Source: a virus. From it: a stretch of DNA of 29,441 nucleotides. Positions 4,647-11,581 of this stretch are shown one piece after another. The stretch is taken from the IMG/VR virus record IMGVR_UViG_3300003873_000045, positions 1 to 29,441 of that record; one strand, 5' to 3'. The first letter of the stretch is position 1, and each line of letters begins with the position of its first letter. Below the pieces are notes generated by a model. The model was not told where the DNA came from, searched no databases, and saw only the letters and a program-made list of their open reading frames with translations. Both the position numbers and the translations under genes were made by a program.

Positions 4647-5707
4647 AAAAGTTGCGTTTTAAAAATAGAAATGGTGTTCTATATTATGGATTTGGAGATA
4701 GTTTAAAATCTTCTCGAATGAAAGATACTAAAATAAATAGAAATATTTTGATAGGAAAATTCAATCGAGGAGAGCTATTTGAAGATAAAATGACATCAAG
4801 TAAAACAATTATCGAACTTGTAGAAGATGTGATAAGTGATAAAAGTAAGCACTTGAAGCATAAAAGTATGATAGCCTATAAATCATCTTTTAATAACCAT
4901 ATTATACCATTTTTCAAAGACAAATATGTATCTTTGATTAAGCCAATGGATATAAAGATATTTCAAGATGAGATGGTAGCAAAAGGTTTAAAAAAACAGA
5001 GCATTAATTTTGCAAGGATACTGCTAAAAGAAGCATTTGAAATGGCTGTTTTGAATGAGATTATAAATCATAATCCAGTAGAAGCTGTAAGTATGCCAAA
5101 GATAAACTATACAAAAAAGAAACCGAAACCTTTTACACTTGATGAGATTGATAAGATTTTAGAGTGTGCAGAGGGTGAATATAAAAACTTTTTAGGTATA
5201 TCTTTTTTTACTGGTATGAGAAGTGGTGAGCTACTTGCTTTAAGATGGGATGATGTAAATTTTGAGACAAGTACAATCACTATCAATAAAACAGTAGCTC
5301 AAGGTGTAATCAATTCAGCCAAAACAAAATCAAGCGAAAGAGACATCGAAATGATAGACAAAGCAAAAGAGTTCTTTCAAAATCAAAGATTTTTAACTGG
5401 ATTAAACAATACCTATATTTTTTTAAATGCAAAAGGAACTCACTACAGTTCCAATGATACTTTCTTTAGAAAATATCAAGCCGTTCTAAAAAAATTAGGA
5501 ATTGAAAAACGAGCCTTGCATAACACAAGACATACATTTGCAAGTATGATGCTAAATAATGGAATTAAACCTCTCTGGGTATCACATACTTTAGGTCATA
5601 ATAATTTGCAAATAACGCTAAGTGTATATACTCATTTTATGCCTAAAAAAGAAAAAATTGAAATAGAATTTTTAGATAATAGGTACAAAAATGGTACACA
5701 CAGCTAA
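4643..5707 (+). CDS. int: tyrosine recombinase, phage integrase
   Basis: Catalyses site-specific integration and excision. The 354-residue protein has the usual order: N-terminal arm-binding part (about 1-50), SAM-like core-binding domain (about 55-145) and catalytic domain (about 165-345). The catalytic set is complete: Arg193 (TGMRSGE), Lys229 (AKTKSS), His293 and Arg296 (HNTRH), His319 (LGH) and the nucleophile Tyr329 (SVYTHF). It starts at GTG 4643, overlapping the excisionase stop. The 3' end faces the likely attP region at 5708-5875, as in lambda. Confidence 0.95.
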   Translation: MKKLRFKNRNGVLYYGFGDSLKSSRMKDTKINRNILIGKFNRGELFEDKMTSSKTIIELVEDVISDKSKHLKHKSMIAYKSSFNNHIIPFFKDKYVSLIKPMDIKIFQDEMVAKGLKKQSINFARILLKEAFEMAVLNEIINHNPVEAVSMPKINYTKKKPKPFTLDEIDKILECAEGEYKNFLGISFFTGMRSGELLALRWDDVNFETSTITINKTVAQGVINSAKTKSSERDIEMIDKAKEFFQNQRFLTGLNNTYIFLNAKGTHYSSNDTFFRKYQAVLKKLGIEKRALHNTRHTFASMMLNNGIKPLWVSHTLGHNNLQITLSVYTHFMPKKEKIEIEFLDNRYKNGTHS

Positions 5708-5875
5708 CAAATACCGATAAATAAGGCTTAGAGCTTTAATTTATGTTTAAGTACAAGTAAAGTTTTGCAATTTATTTGCAAGAAATATATATTAAATAGC
5801 ACTTCCACACACTACCTTTCAACCTATACATTGAAAAACCATTGAAAAAAAACGGGTCAAAAACGGTACAAAATT
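5708..5875. other. convergent intergenic region, candidate attP with phased repeats
   Basis: This 168-bp gap lies between the 3' ends of the integrase and the endolysin and has no ORF. It contains paired repeats spaced 11 bp apart: TTTGCAA at 5764-5770 and 5775-5781; CATTGAAAAA at 5829-5838 and 5840-5849; and AAACGGGTCA/AAACGGTACA-like units at 5850-5859 and 5861-5870. Repeats phased to one helical turn next to the int 3' end are what arm-type integrase sites look like. The core cannot be placed without an attL or attR. Confidence 0.5.
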
Positions 5876-6283
5876 TTAAACCCTAAACAAAACCATCTCA
5901 TCCTCATTTCTACAATCTAAATGCACCCAACTCACACCAAGCTCCATTCCTTTCACATATTTAAACACATTTTTATTTTCTGTAATAAAATTTCTAACCT
6001 CTTCTGCATTATAATCACTAAATACAATATCAAACGCATTAGCGTATGAGTGCTGTGAACCATAACTGTAATTCGGGCTATCAGGTGTCCTTATTCCACT
6101 CCACTCTCTATTTCCACCCCAAAAATAATTATTAATTGTCATAGTTCCAAGATTGAAATGCTCTTTGAGTATATCAATAGTTTCAATCAATCTCACATCA
6201 ACATAACGCCAAGATTTATCTCCATATTTCCTATACATTTTTTTCGGTACTAATTCGTGAATTTTAAAATATTTACTTTGCAT
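5876..6283 (-). CDS. M15-type peptidase, probable endolysin
   Basis: A 135-residue single-domain zinc peptidase of the M15 type, which cleaves peptide cross-links in peptidoglycan. The zinc ligands are visible as His78 and Asp85 (SQHSYANAFDI) and His121 (WVHLDCRN); a Glu at 114 may be catalytic. There is no signal peptide, so release through a holin fits. AAGGA precedes the ATG. It is the last gene of the leftward late operon, in the same cluster as holin-like and spanin genes. Confidence 0.8.
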   Translation of the reverse strand: MQSKYFKIHELVPKKMYRKYGDKSWRYVDVRLIETIDILKEHFNLGTMTINNYFWGGNREWSGIRTPDSPNYSYGSQHSYANAFDIVFSDYNAEEVRNFITENKNVFKYVKGMELGVSWVHLDCRNEDEMVLFRV

Positions 6284-6311
6284 TTGTTTTATTCCTTTGT
6301 CTTATTTTTAT

Positions 6312-6884
6312 TTATTTAGTAATCTTAGGTTTATATTCTAAGTTCATAAGTTTATTAGTGTCTTTCATATCTCTACCAAGCATTGACAGAGTTTTAATAT
6401 CTGTTGCATTAAGCTTACTTATAGAATCAACTATATAAGTCCCGAATGTAACACTATAGCCTATCATTACAACTACAACCCCCTTAATAAGAGTAGGAGA
6501 CATATCTTTAGCTCTGCTCGAGTCTATATTTTCAATCTTAATTCTATGCTCTTCAGTAACTCCAACAAGTCTTAGTGTATCTTTAGTAAGAGCTTGAACA
6601 TCTTTAGTGAGCAATCTAACACTATTACATCCACTGTCACTTGCTTGTATAGCTTCTACTGAATTAATACGATTATGTACTCTTTTATTGTTTTCACTGA
6701 AAGTCTCGTCTCTGCGTTTAAAACTTTCAGTGAGTTCTTTATCAAGTAAGTCAATTCTATTATTTACTAAATCTTGACTGCTAAGTTTTTGTGCTACATT
6801 ACCAAGTTCTTTTGTTAGTTCGTGTTGTGAAGTAACTAAACTATTTATACTCATAATTATATTTTCAATAGGTACATTATCCAT
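6312..6884 (-). CDS. coiled-coil protein with one membrane segment, lysis cluster
   Basis: A 190-residue protein. Residues about 1-125 are predicted long helices with coiled-coil character. A hydrophobic segment (LIKGVVVVMIGYSVTFGTYI, about 131-152) is followed by a short polar tail ending in KPKITK. The ATG at 6884 has GAGGGG 7 bases upstream and is preferred over a TTG two codons earlier. It overlaps the upstream 59-codon gene. Tail-anchored coiled-coil proteins of this kind occur beside holins and spanins; it could be a holin partner, but no family is certain. Confidence 0.6.
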   Translation of the reverse strand: MDNVPIENIIMSINSLVTSQHELTKELGNVAQKLSSQDLVNNRIDLLDKELTESFKRRDETFSENNKRVHNRINSVEAIQASDSGCNSVRLLTKDVQALTKDTLRLVGVTEEHRIKIENIDSSRAKDMSPTLIKGVVVVMIGYSVTFGTYIVDSISKLNATDIKTLSMLGRDMKDTNKLMNLEYKPKITK

Positions 6885-7056
6885 TTGCAAACCCCTCGTT
6901 GTATTGTTTTATTTCCTCATTTAGATATGCAATAGCTTTGTCTTTTTCCTTACAAGCTTCTTTGAGTTCTGTATAGTTCTTAATTAGCTTATTAAACTGT
7001 TTTAAAGGCAATATAACATTATCCCCTTGAGCTTGTACCTTTAATTTATTTTGCAC
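6877..7056 (-). CDS. 59-residue helical protein in the lysis cluster
   Basis: The GTG start at 7056 overlaps the o-spanin end by 11 bases, with AAGGTGG 6 bases upstream; the stop overlaps the next ATG by 8 bases. This chained overlap fills what would otherwise be a 160-bp gap. The product has a short N-terminal segment (MQNKLKVQAQGDNVILPLKQ) and an amphipathic helix (YTELKEACKEKDKAIAYLNE). No membrane segment and no family recognised. Confidence 0.6.
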   Translation of the reverse strand: MQNKLKVQAQGDNVILPLKQFNKLIKNYTELKEACKEKDKAIAYLNEEIKQYNEGFANG

Positions 7057-7255
7057 CTTTAACCACCTTGTATTGAATTTGTAATGGGGTCATAATAGTT
7101 TTATTAACATCATAAGTTTGTAATCTAGGACATTTAGCTTTTACATACTCTGTTCTAACTATAATCTTAGGTTTATCACAACACGCATTAAATAGTGAGC
7201 TTATAAACACCAGCACTATTACGAATGTCATCTTTTTTATACTGTTTGACTTCAC
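7046..7255 (-). CDS. Rz1-like outer-membrane spanin subunit (lipoprotein)
   Basis: A 69-residue protein with a basic start, a hydrophobic signal (MTFVIVLVFISSLF) and a Cys at the cleavage point (FNAC), followed by a short tail with RTEYVKAKCPRL. The lipobox is imperfect, with Phe instead of Leu at -3. Its 5' part overlaps the i-spanin 3' end in another frame by 68 bases, the classic Rz/Rz1 arrangement. As an outer-membrane lipoprotein it would bind the i-spanin across the periplasm and fuse the membranes in the last lysis step. The GTG at 7255 is the chosen start; an ATG at 7231 is the alternative. Confidence 0.75.
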   Translation of the reverse strand: MKSNSIKKMTFVIVLVFISSLFNACCDKPKIIVRTEYVKAKCPRLQTYDVNKTIMTPLQIQYKVVKGAK

Positions 7256-7493
7256 CCTTTAAATCCTTTTTCTTTTGTTTCTGAACTTCTTCAAATAACT
7301 TATTTTTATTTGTCGTGTTCATATCTTGAATTACTGTTCGTAAGTTATTTGATTTAACTTTTTGAACTACTAATTTATCTTTTAGTTTATTGACTTTTTG
7401 ATGTTGCTCATACATAGTGTATTTGAAATATCCATATCCACTTACTATCAATGTAGCTAACACACCAAAAAATAATAATCTTATACTAAACAT
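7188..7493 (-). CDS. Rz-like inner-membrane spanin subunit
   Basis: A 101-residue protein with an N-terminal membrane anchor (LLFFGVLATLIVSGYGYF, about 6-23) and a charged periplasmic coiled coil (about 30-85), the standard i-spanin layout. AGGA precedes the ATG. The gene follows the holin directly and its 3' end contains the start of the o-spanin gene. The identification rests on topology, the overlap and the lysis context, since spanins are too diverse for sequence motifs. Confidence 0.75.
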   Translation of the reverse strand: MFSIRLLFFGVLATLIVSGYGYFKYTMYEQHQKVNKLKDKLVVQKVKSNNLRTVIQDMNTTNKNKLFEEVQKQKKKDLKGEVKQYKKDDIRNSAGVYKLTI

Positions 7494-7494
7494 A

Positions 7495-7701
7495 TCAATC
7501 CTTTGTAGGAGCTGTACTCCAATTTGTCTTAGCCATATAAGCTAACGCACCTAATATAGATGTATAGATAGCACCTATTCCTATATCACCCATTCCTTTT
7601 ACCTCTGCTATAAACTGAGGCTGTAGGATAAACCAAGCAAGATAGCCTAAATATCCAATAACTAAGTATCTTGCTATTAACTTTATATCAGCTCTATTCA
7701 C
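7495..7701 (-). CDS. probable holin, two membrane segments
   Basis: With the GTG start at 7701 the product is 68 residues: a short N-terminus, a first membrane segment (YLVIGYLGYLAWFIL, about 12-26), a loop with VKGMGDIG and a second segment (AIYTSILGALAYMA, about 44-57). AGGAG lies 5 bases before this GTG, whereas the upstream TTG at 7731 has no ribosome site and would overlap the previous gene by 38 bases. Small size, two spans and its place before the spanins argue for the pore-forming holin that releases the endolysin. Confidence 0.65.
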   Translation of the reverse strand: MNRADIKLIARYLVIGYLGYLAWFILQPQFIAEVKGMGDIGIGAIYTSILGALAYMAKTNWSTAPTKD

Positions 7702-7948
7702 CCCTACTCCTGTAACAGTGGTTATGTTCAAACTTTCTAAGTATCTTACATAGCCAAGGTAATTTACCTGTTCTACCTATATAGCTACTTATAGTTTCAT
7801 CTTGCGAGCCATTAAGAAACAATACATTACCCATTTGGTCTAATACAAGTAACAATCTATACCATCTTCTACGCTTTTTCATATCCCTATCAAACTTAGC
7901 ATATAAGTTTGATAGTTCTTTCTTTTCTACTGTTCTAGGCATACTCAT
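7694..7948 (-). CDS. conserved small protein of phage lysis clusters
   Basis: An 84-residue basic protein with the block WYRLLLVLDQMGNVLFLNGS followed by DETISSYIGRTGK and a C-terminal HC pair. Proteins with a LDQ..N..F..G..DETISS core are frequent beside holin genes in phages of Gram-negative bacteria, and I recall no proven function. GAAGGAG lies just before the start; the second ATG at 7942 would also fit. The gene overlaps the holin start by 8 bases. Confidence 0.6.
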   Translation of the reverse strand: MSMPRTVEKKELSNLYAKFDRDMKKRRRWYRLLLVLDQMGNVLFLNGSQDETISSYIGRTGKLPWLCKILRKFEHNHCYRSRGE

Positions 7949-7971
7949 CTACTCCTTCGATATTTGCTATA

Positions 7972-8511
7972 CTATAATCCAATCTCACTAAGCATCTCTT
8001 TCTCAAATGCTCGTTTTTTAGCAAGTGCTTCAGCAGCAAATGCAATAAACGCATCTTTTTTTGCAATGACTGCATTTGCAAAGTCATCAAGAGAACTTCC
8101 ATCTGCATCTGCTAACACTTTCAAAAATGGTGCATCGTCTGCATCTGAGCTATCAAGATACTTTAATGCCTCGTTATATTGAATGGTCCATGTCTCACGC
8201 TCTACGAGTGGATAAGCTTCAATAACAGTTCGCATATCTTTCTCAAGAGACTCTTTTACGACCTCTCTAATTCTGTTAAGTTGTGCTGTATCCTGCACCA
8301 ATGCTTTAAACTCATCTTGTTCTATAGCAGTACAGTTAATAACATCTTCTTGACTTGCAATAAGTGCATCAATGTCATCTTCTACATCAGCCCCAACACT
8401 TACAACATTAACCCCAGTAAAATTATTTACTTTTACTTTATCATCACCCCCACGAAACTCATGAGTTGTGAACTTATCTTCTACTTTGTTAAATTTTACA
8501 TACTTGAACAT
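7972..8511 (-). CDS. tail-fibre-assembly-like protein
   Basis: A 179-residue acidic protein. The C-terminal half (about 100-175) has the pattern ERETWTIQYNEALKYL, APFLKVLADA, then an Ala-rich helix with repeated Lys, as in DUF4376-type and tail-fibre assembly proteins found next to receptor-binding genes. It probably helps fold or attach the tail fibre. AGGA precedes the ATG. It lies two genes downstream of the receptor-binding protein. Confidence 0.6.
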   Translation of the reverse strand: MFKYVKFNKVEDKFTTHEFRGGDDKVKVNNFTGVNVVSVGADVEDDIDALIASQEDVINCTAIEQDEFKALVQDTAQLNRIREVVKESLEKDMRTVIEAYPLVERETWTIQYNEALKYLDSSDADDAPFLKVLADADGSSLDDFANAVIAKKDAFIAFAAEALAKKRAFEKEMLSEIGL

Positions 8512-8609
8512 TTATTATCCTTTTCTATGCTGTTGAGAAGTTTCATCATCTCAACAAACTTTCTATTTAAACTTATTTCGCCACCACTAACTTTTTCGTG
8601 TGTACTCAT
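8496..8609 (-). CDS. 37-residue protein between receptor-binding and fibre-assembly genes
   Basis: The ORF begins at the ATG at 8609, 22 bases after the receptor-binding gene stop, and overlaps the next gene start by 16 bases. The product is MSTHEKVSGGEISLNRKFVE continuing as an amphipathic helix (MMKLLNSIEKDNK). The ribosome site (GTGAGCGG) is only fair. It sits just where a DGR would place its homing signal and accessory sequences, but the protein itself does not look like Avd. No family recognised. Confidence 0.4.
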   Translation of the reverse strand: MSTHEKVSGGEISLNRKFVEMMKLLNSIEKDNKCSSM

Positions 8610-8630
8610 ACCGCTCACTATCGTTCACTC

Positions 8631-8762
8631 TTACAGAGTAACAGAGGCAAAACCCGCCACATCGTCGCCCGAGTGAGACGAATCATTGTAGAGACTGGAG
8701 CAGAAAACACCAGCATAACCAGAGCTGCCCCAACTCCCACCGACAATCACGACCGCACCGTG
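8631..8762 (-). other. candidate DGR variable region at the 3' end of the receptor-binding gene
   Basis: The last 43 codons differ from the rest of the gene. In 8641-8760 I count 68 G+C of 120 bases (57 percent), against 21 of 60 (35 percent) in 8761-8820. Many codons end in C (GGC, AGC, TTC, TGC, TCC, CTC, TAC, CAC, GAC), unlike the A/T-ending codons elsewhere. Replacement of the A residues in AAC codons of a template produces exactly NNC codons. The conserved frame GGSW...AGVF...GF is kept. Confidence 0.55.
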
Positions 8763-10154
8763 TCTTAAATATCTATAAACACCATCATTACCAAAGCTAG
8801 TAGTTCCTGAGCCACTTACACCAGCACTAGTTGGAATACCTACACTTGCTTTTTTGTAATCAAGTGAGTTTGTATCTGTTGAAAAGTTTAGTACAGTTTC
8901 AGAGCCATTTCCTAAATAAGTCCATCCTGCATTACTTCCAACAATTCCAGTTAGATTTAACATATCGTAGAGACTTGCATCTAAAAGATTATCGCTTGTT
9001 AAGTCATTTGGATTTACACCTGCTTTTAGGATTCTAAAATATCTTGCAGAGTAAACCCCATCTGTATCAGCTATATCTCTCTCCAAATCATTATCTACTG
9101 TTACAGTATTGCCATCTTTTACATCTGTTACAGTGTAAGCTGCTGTATTGTAAGTAGAACCGCTATGAGGAGACCCACCAAAATAAATAACATCATCAAC
9201 TGCTAATCCGTGACTTGTAATCGTTACATCTTTTTGTCCACTGCTAGATGCCGTTCCAGTTACTTTTGCTAGGTATGTAAGCCCTGTAACAATCTTCCAC
9301 ATATTACCGTTCATATCTGCAACACCTGAGTTTTGTCCATTATGTGTAGTCTTTGCAAAGTTTGAACCACTTCCTGTTAATGCACAGTTTGAGTATCCAC
9401 TACCTGTAAAAGTTACACTTGTATCATTCACATCGTGAAGGGCACTTACTAGACAACCTTTTGGAAAGTAAGGTGCTACATCATTAAACGCACATAAAGC
9501 AGTTGAAGCACCACTTTGACTTTGAGCAAGTGCTATAAGTTGCAGTGCATTCCACTCAAATATTGTCGTTGTTTTATATCCCGCTGCATGACAAGCATCA
9601 ACAAAGCCTGCATAGTTATTCGCTGGAGCAGATACAAGACTTCCAATAGGATTATGAGAGCTACTTGTACTTACTGGGTCAAGATACTGCTGAGAAGTAA
9701 GCTTACCCCCTACATTTCCTGCCAAATACTTGAAGTGCAAAAAACCATTTGGTGCATCATAAAACGCACGAGGCTTTGCAAAACCACTTGTTGAAGTTGA
9801 AGATATTGAGATAACATTCCCAACCATCTTATAGTAAAAAGGTGCTATATACTCAAACACACTCCCAACTACATCAACAACACATCCGTAGTTTGGGTTC
9901 ATAACATCATCATGACCACTCATTTTTGTGTAACCTGCTGGCAACAACTCATCTTTTAATGCTGCAACACCAAAACCTGCTGTTCCAGGTACTCCAATGT
10001 TGTATGCTGTATCTTCAGGAAGAATATCAAAACTCATTGTGTATAGCTTCTCTAAAGATGAACCTGCATACGCTACCTTTTCTAAATCTGTCTCAGTTTT
10101 AGATACTTCTTCTAATCTCTGGATTATTGTATCTCTTGCACTCTTCATTCCCAT
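8631..10154 (-). CDS. receptor-binding tail protein with C-type-lectin fold (DGR-target-like)
   Basis: A 507-residue tail-tip protein. Residues about 1-120 are a tail-attachment part. A C-type-lectin fold of the formylglycine-generating-enzyme type follows, with the EW motif (FEWNALQLI, 199-207) and DMNGNMW (280-286). Residues about 297-360 form an FCCH-like beta insertion (SHGLAVDDVIYFGG, YTVTDVKDGNTV). The C-terminus (465-507) has VGGSWGSSGYAGVF and a closing GF, like the variable end of diversity-generating-retroelement target proteins. AGGAG precedes the ATG. The protein most likely contacts the host receptor. No reverse transcriptase or template repeat is in the window. Confidence 0.75.
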   Translation of the reverse strand: MGMKSARDTIIQRLEEVSKTETDLEKVAYAGSSLEKLYTMSFDILPEDTAYNIGVPGTAGFGVAALKDELLPAGYTKMSGHDDVMNPNYGCVVDVVGSVFEYIAPFYYKMVGNVISISSTSTSGFAKPRAFYDAPNGFLHFKYLAGNVGGKLTSQQYLDPVSTSSSHNPIGSLVSAPANNYAGFVDACHAAGYKTTTIFEWNALQLIALAQSQSGASTALCAFNDVAPYFPKGCLVSALHDVNDTSVTFTGSGYSNCALTGSGSNFAKTTHNGQNSGVADMNGNMWKIVTGLTYLAKVTGTASSSGQKDVTITSHGLAVDDVIYFGGSPHSGSTYNTAAYTVTDVKDGNTVTVDNDLERDIADTDGVYSARYFRILKAGVNPNDLTSDNLLDASLYDMLNLTGIVGSNAGWTYLGNGSETVLNFSTDTNSLDYKKASVGIPTSAGVSGSGTTSFGNDGVYRYLRHGAVVIVGGSWGSSGYAGVFCSSLYNDSSHSGDDVAGFASVTL

Positions 10155-10200
10155 TACTTACTCCTATTTAATTTAGTTTGTAGTTTAATGACATCGCTAG

Positions 10201-10617
10201 TCATAGACTTATTCCAAAATCTTTTGCTTTTAACACTCTTGCATTTTTGTCAATTTTTGCTGTATATTCGCCTATTTGTGACTCTATCGCTGTTGCTATT
10301 GCACCACTAATATTATTGTTAATCCCCTCTACAGTATTTTTATAATCTTCTGTAGTATCTCTAAAAGCCTTTGCCTCATTAGCACTTGTAAAAGCATTTG
10401 TAGCACTATTACTTGCATTTTTTTCTGCTGTTTGTGTAGCTGTTTTACTTGTTTCTACATCATTCGCAGTGCTATTTATCCCTGCAATACTCGCATTTAT
10501 TGATTTTATTACATCAACAATCTTCCCCCACACATAAGAAGCATTAGCTCTAAAATCAGCACTACCCTCTACTGGTATCTTTGCCTCATCAAAATTCGTT
10601 ACTGTTGGTATTGACAT
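10201..10617 (-). CDS. tail fibre / coiled-coil tail protein
   Basis: A 138-residue protein with an N-terminal part (about 1-40, PVEGSADFRANASYVWGKIV) and a long Ala/Ser/Thr/Asn-rich coiled coil (about 40-110), as in short phage tail fibres that trimerise. It lies between the receptor-binding gene and the distal tail gene and probably links the receptor-binding protein to the tail tip. AGGAG precedes the start. Exact role not shown by motifs. Confidence 0.6.
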   Translation of the reverse strand: MSIPTVTNFDEAKIPVEGSADFRANASYVWGKIVDVIKSINASIAGINSTANDVETSKTATQTAEKNASNSATNAFTSANEAKAFRDTTEDYKNTVEGINNNISGAIATAIESQIGEYTAKIDKNARVLKAKDFGISL

Positions 10618-10636
10618 TATCTCTCTCCTTTTCTCA

Positions 10637-11581
10637 TTATAAATACCCCTCTACTTGGAGTTGGTATGTAGTCTTAGCTACACTTATCGGCATATCATGG
10701 TCTTTCAACTCTCCATAAATGAGCAACGCTTTATATCCACCATCTCTCTCATCTCCAACAAATATTGCAGGAGTATCTGCTAAGTCGTTTAGTCTGTTTT
10801 GGATGATGTCAATAGCAAAACTATCTATAATACATGAGATAGACATTCTTTTATATCTTGCCTTTCTTCTTGTGATTATATTTCCAAATCTATCTCGTGA
10901 CTTTGATGTAACACCTCTCATACTTGAAGTAGGGTTTGGTTCAATCAGTGTCAATCCAAAGTTTTTACTTCTACCATACGCTATATGCCCTACTGCTACG
11001 ACATTATCAGGATTGTTAATATAAACTTCAAGTGTTGCATCATAAACAAGAGGTAAAAGCACAAAGAAACTTCGTCTATACTCAGTAGGTGCATAAGTCC
11101 AATCTTGCCAATCATAAACATCCCTAAAAGCAATATCAAAAGTCTTATCAAATACAACAGTAGAGTCATCATCATTCTTTGTAACAATTACTCGTATTGT
11201 CTTTACATTTTCTATAGCGTCTATCATCAAAACATCACTGTCGGAAATACCAAATTTGTAGTAAATCTCGTCACTATTAGAACATTTGCTACTCCCAAGC
11301 TCATCAAAAGCTCTCATGTAGTTTGTAGCCCCTCTATCAAACCAATATGTACCTATACCTGTTACAGGATTCACATCATTCTCTGGTTTAGCTAATGCAT
11401 TATCATCCCCTTTTGGAACTGCTTGAATTGCCTCGTATTTTCTATAATAAGGGGCTTTTACTTGCACCAAATCCCCTGTTGTATAATCATCTTTAGAACT
11501 ATCATAGACAGCTATCCCAGCCTCTTCCTCATCTATGTTAGAATCTAATATGTTTGCTTTAGTTCGTGGAGCTATTATCAT
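10637..11581 (-). CDS. distal tail / tail-tip protein
   Basis: A 314-residue beta-rich protein encoded directly after the tape measure gene, overlapping it by 4 bases. The N-terminus (IAPRTKANILDSNIDEEEAG) and a C-terminal ALLIYGELKDHDMPISVAKT block fit tail-tip structural proteins. Its middle (about 160-230) looks like a beta sandwich. Position after the tape measure is where distal tail and hub proteins are found in siphoviruses. The family assignment is by context. Confidence 0.6.
   Translation of the reverse strand: MIIAPRTKANILDSNIDEEEAGIAVYDSSKDDYTTGDLVQVKAPYYRKYEAIQAVPKGDDNALAKPENDVNPVTGIGTYWFDRGATNYMRAFDELGSSKCSNSDEIYYKFGISDSDVLMIDAIENVKTIRVIVTKNDDDSTVVFDKTFDIAFRDVYDWQDWTYAPTEYRRSFFVLLPLVYDATLEVYINNPDNVVAVGHIAYGRSKNFGLTLIEPNPTSSMRGVTSKSRDRFGNIITRRKARYKRMSISCIIDSFAIDIIQNRLNDLADTPAIFVGDERDGGYKALLIYGELKDHDMPISVAKTTYQLQVEGYL

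Noticed and set aside
5708-5875. A tRNA fragment as attachment core
   Set aside because: I looked for a tRNA 3' end (TTC-arm and acceptor stem) on both strands and found none.
7495-7731. TTG start at 7731 for the holin
   Set aside because: It has no ribosome site and overlaps the upstream gene by 38 bases; the GTG at 7701 has AGGAG at a good distance.
8496-8609. An Avd or other DGR accessory protein after the variable region
   Set aside because: The 37-residue product is far shorter than Avd proteins (about 120 residues, helical bundle) and shows no similarity to them.
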